Assembly: GCA_013203545.1 (NCBI GenBank)
Contig: JABMQA010001333.1
Span: 1-15,831 of the forward strand
Direction: 5' to 3'
Source of the DNA: Bacteroidota bacterium
Lineage (GTDB): Bacteria > Bacteroidota > Bacteroidia > Bacteroidales > 4484-276
DNA length: 15,831 bases
Positions within the stretch are counted from its first letter, which is position 1, and every line of letters begins with the position of its first letter. The position numbers and the translations under genes are program-made. Below the pieces are notes generated by a model that was given only the letters and a program-made list of their open reading frames with translations, did not search any database and had not been told where the DNA came from. Below are positions 14,069 to 15,831 of this stretch, one piece after another.

Positions 14069-15831
14069 ATGAATGTTAATACGAAATTTAATTACCATAT
14101 GAAAAGACTGAAAATTTCAAAGCGGTATCTCCTTATGCCGATAGTATTAACTGTATTTTTTTTACTTTTTTACCTGGTTTATGAAGATATTAAGGATAGA
14201 ACGCTTAATGAATTCAATAATGAACAATTAATATTAGCCGAAACGGCCTCTCAGGGAATAACTTCTTTCTTCGATGATTACCAATCCGATCTCACCTTTT
14301 TATCACAATTTAATGGTATCATAGATTTTACGGATGACGGCAAGGCCTTAATGGCAAGCTTCTATGAAAATCACAAAAATCTTATTGAAGCTATTACAAG
14401 AGTTGATTCTCTTGGGGCCATATTATATACTTATCCTTATAATGAATCGGTAATAGGAGAGGATATTTCTTACCAGAAGCATGTTCGTCAAGTCATTACA
14501 ACGCGTCAACCGGTAATAAGCGATGTATTTATGGCTGTGCAAGGTTATCTGGCAATAGCTTTGCATATTCCGGTATTTAATGAAAAAGAGTTCATGGGCA
14601 GTCTTGCTGTGTTAATCCCGATTGATAAGGTGGGGAAACGATACTTTGGAAAAATGAAGATAAGAGGTTCCGGCACTGTATGGTTACTTAGTGAAAATGG
14701 AGTCGAAATATATTGCCCTATTCACGGACATACAGGAAAATCATTTCTCGATATTACGCGCCATAATTCCTTAGGTTTTGAATTATTAGAAAAAATTAGA
14801 AACGAGTATAATGGAATAGTAAAAAGTATTCATCATGAGGTAAGTGTTAATGGAAAAACTAAGTTTATTAAAAAGCATATGGCTTTTTATCGCGCTCCGC
14901 TTGGCAATACATACTGGACAATTATTATTTCCTACCAGGAAAAAGATATTTATATCGCACTTAGCCGGCTTCGTAACCGGTTAATCTTTATTTTTTGTTT
15001 GCTTTTCCTAATCATATCCTATTATTTTTATTCGATTGCAAAAGTGAGAACCGTCTTGAAGGAAGAGGCAAAAAGAAAAAAAGCTGAAAAAACACTTCGG
15101 GAGAGCGAAGAAAAGTTCAGGACCATCTTTAAGGAGTCACCTATAGGAATTGAACTTTACAATGCAGATGGAATACAGCTTGACGCAAATAAGGCTTCTT
15201 TAAAGATGTTTGGGATACCTGATGTGTCTGATCTACAAAAATTCAACCTGTTTGATGGTACCAGTTTGGATGTTGAAAAAAAAGAAAAGCTGCTCAAAGG
15301 AGAGCCGGTTGCGTATCAGGCATTATTCGACTTTGAGAAAGTTAAGGAACTTCATCAATATAAAACCCACAGAAGCGGAAAAGCATACTTCGATTATATT
15401 ATAACACCTTTATTGAACGCAGATCAAAAAGCCATCGATGGTTACCTGCTGCAGGTTCGGGACATCTCCGAACACAAACGCGCTGAAGAGGAAATTCTGA
15501 TGCTTGCCCATGCTTTAAGAAGCGTAAATGAATCCGTGAGTATTACTGATATGGAAGATAAGATTCTGTTTGTTAACGAATCATTTTCGAAAACTTATGG
15601 CTATGGTGTGGACGAATTGACAGGACAGCACATGGGCATCATGCGTTCAACAGATAACCCATCCGAATTGATAAGCGAAATATTGCCTGCCACGTTAATG
15701 GGAGGATGGAGAGGTGAATTGAAAAATAAAAGAAAGGATGGTAGTGAATTTCCCATTTTTCTTTCTACTACCATTATTCATGATAAAGAAGGCAAACCAT
15801 TAGGGCTCATAGGAGTGGCCTCAGATATTAC
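14069..15831 (+). CDS. dCache-domain membrane sensor with PAS repeats, 3'-truncated by the window
   Basis: The frame stays open to the last base, so the output domain is not seen. Two in-frame starts exist, 14069 and 14099; an in-frame TAA at 14063 excludes anything earlier. Neither has a Shine-Dalgarno sequence. The 14099 start begins MKRLKISKRYLLMPIVLTVF, directly ahead of the first membrane helix, and is numbered here as residue 1. The features are: membrane helix 11-28; extracellular double-Cache-like region about 36-285 (VDSLGAILYTYPYN, then GSLAVLIPIDKVGKRYF and GTVWLLSENGVEIY); membrane helix 294-312; coil; PAS about 336-460 (RDISEHKRAEEE); and a second PAS from 468, cut at residue 577. 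By neighbourhood the missing end is probably another histidine-kinase transmitter, though GGDEF or further PAS domains are possible. It follows the previous gene by 35 nt and probably belongs to the same operon. By eye, the Cache portion is richer in A+T than the preceding genes. Confidence 0.85.
   Translation, partial: MNVNTKFNYHMKRLKISKRYLLMPIVLTVFFLLFYLVYEDIKDRTLNEFNNEQLILAETASQGITSFFDDYQSDLTFLSQFNGIIDFTDDGKALMASFYENHKNLIEAITRVDSLGAILYTYPYNESVIGEDISYQKHVRQVITTRQPVISDVFMAVQGYLAIALHIPVFNEKEFMGSLAVLIPIDKVGKRYFGKMKIRGSGTVWLLSENGVEIYCPIHGHTGKSFLDITRHNSLGFELLEKIRNEYNGIVKSIHHEVSVNGKTKFIKKHMAFYRAPLGNTYWTIIISYQEKDIYIALSRLRNRLIFIFCLLFLIISYYFYSIAKVRTVLKEEAKRKKAEKTLRESEEKFRTIFKESPIGIELYNADGIQLDANKASLKMFGIPDVSDLQKFNLFDGTSLDVEKKEKLLKGEPVAYQALFDFEKVKELHQYKTHRSGKAYFDYIITPLLNADQKAIDGYLLQVRDISEHKRAEEEILMLAHALRSVNESVSITDMEDKILFVNESFSKTYGYGVDELTGQHMGIMRSTDNPSELISEILPATLMGGWRGELKNKRKDGSEFPIFLSTTIIHDKEGKPLGLIGVASDI

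Noticed and set aside
1..15831. tRNA, rRNA or riboswitch genes
   Set aside because: No cloverleaf with a GTTCRA arm, no rRNA-like sequence and no recognisable riboswitch core was found in the intergenic parts on either strand by eye.

Overview
The window (about 40% G+C by eye) looks like a member of the Bacteroidota. The reasons are: mostly A-rich leaders without a Shine-Dalgarno sequence, a relic IS200/RAYT-type transposase preceded by GTGCC-TTTA-GGCAC hairpins, histidine kinases carrying 'FFSIIAHDLKSPF' and 'FLANMSHEIRTPMNG' H-boxes of the kind common in that phylum, and scattered short palindromic repeats typical of Bacteroidota genomes. No rRNA or protein marker fixes the genus. All genes are on the + strand and almost all of the coding DNA is sensory signal transduction.

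Region 1 (2-3988): the 3' part of a CheR-PAS (probably CheB-CheR-PAS) protein, followed after 12 nt by a PAS3-HisKA-HATPase-receiver hybrid kinase. Region 2 (3989-5086): a 1.1-kb gene-free island. It holds three REP-like hairpins at an exact 53-bp period, a RAYT/IS200-like transposase gene destroyed by an internal deletion, a 117-bp MITE-like element with 18-bp terminal inverted repeats, and candidate promoter sequences. Region 3 (5087-15831): a probable operon of four large membrane-bound sensors: an NMT1/THI5-like periplasmic-binding-domain kinase, a 5TM (LytS/YhcK-type)-PAS-GAF-PAS-PAS hybrid kinase, a periplasmic helical-sensor kinase with four PAS domains, and a dCache-PAS-PAS protein that runs off the window.

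The kinases fall into two paralogous transmitter types that alternate along the window: hybrid HisKA-HATPase-REC (genes 2 and 4) and plain HisKA-HATPase (genes 3 and 5). Their sensor halves are unrelated, which points to local duplication of transmitters with sensor swapping. No DNA-binding response regulator, HPt protein or effector gene is visible, so the outputs are either outside the window or act through shared partners. Gene 1 hints at a link to chemotaxis-like methylation.

The most unusual signal is inside the ATPase domains of the two hybrid kinases. Palindromic repeat-like DNA is read in frame as protein at two corresponding surface loops. One loop holds the same palindrome family in both genes, read in the same frame (T-H-G-x-A-S-Q). 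The other loop holds unrelated palindromes in the two genes. This resembles the in-frame palindromic elements known from Rickettsia and suggests that small mobile hairpins are remodelling kinase loops.
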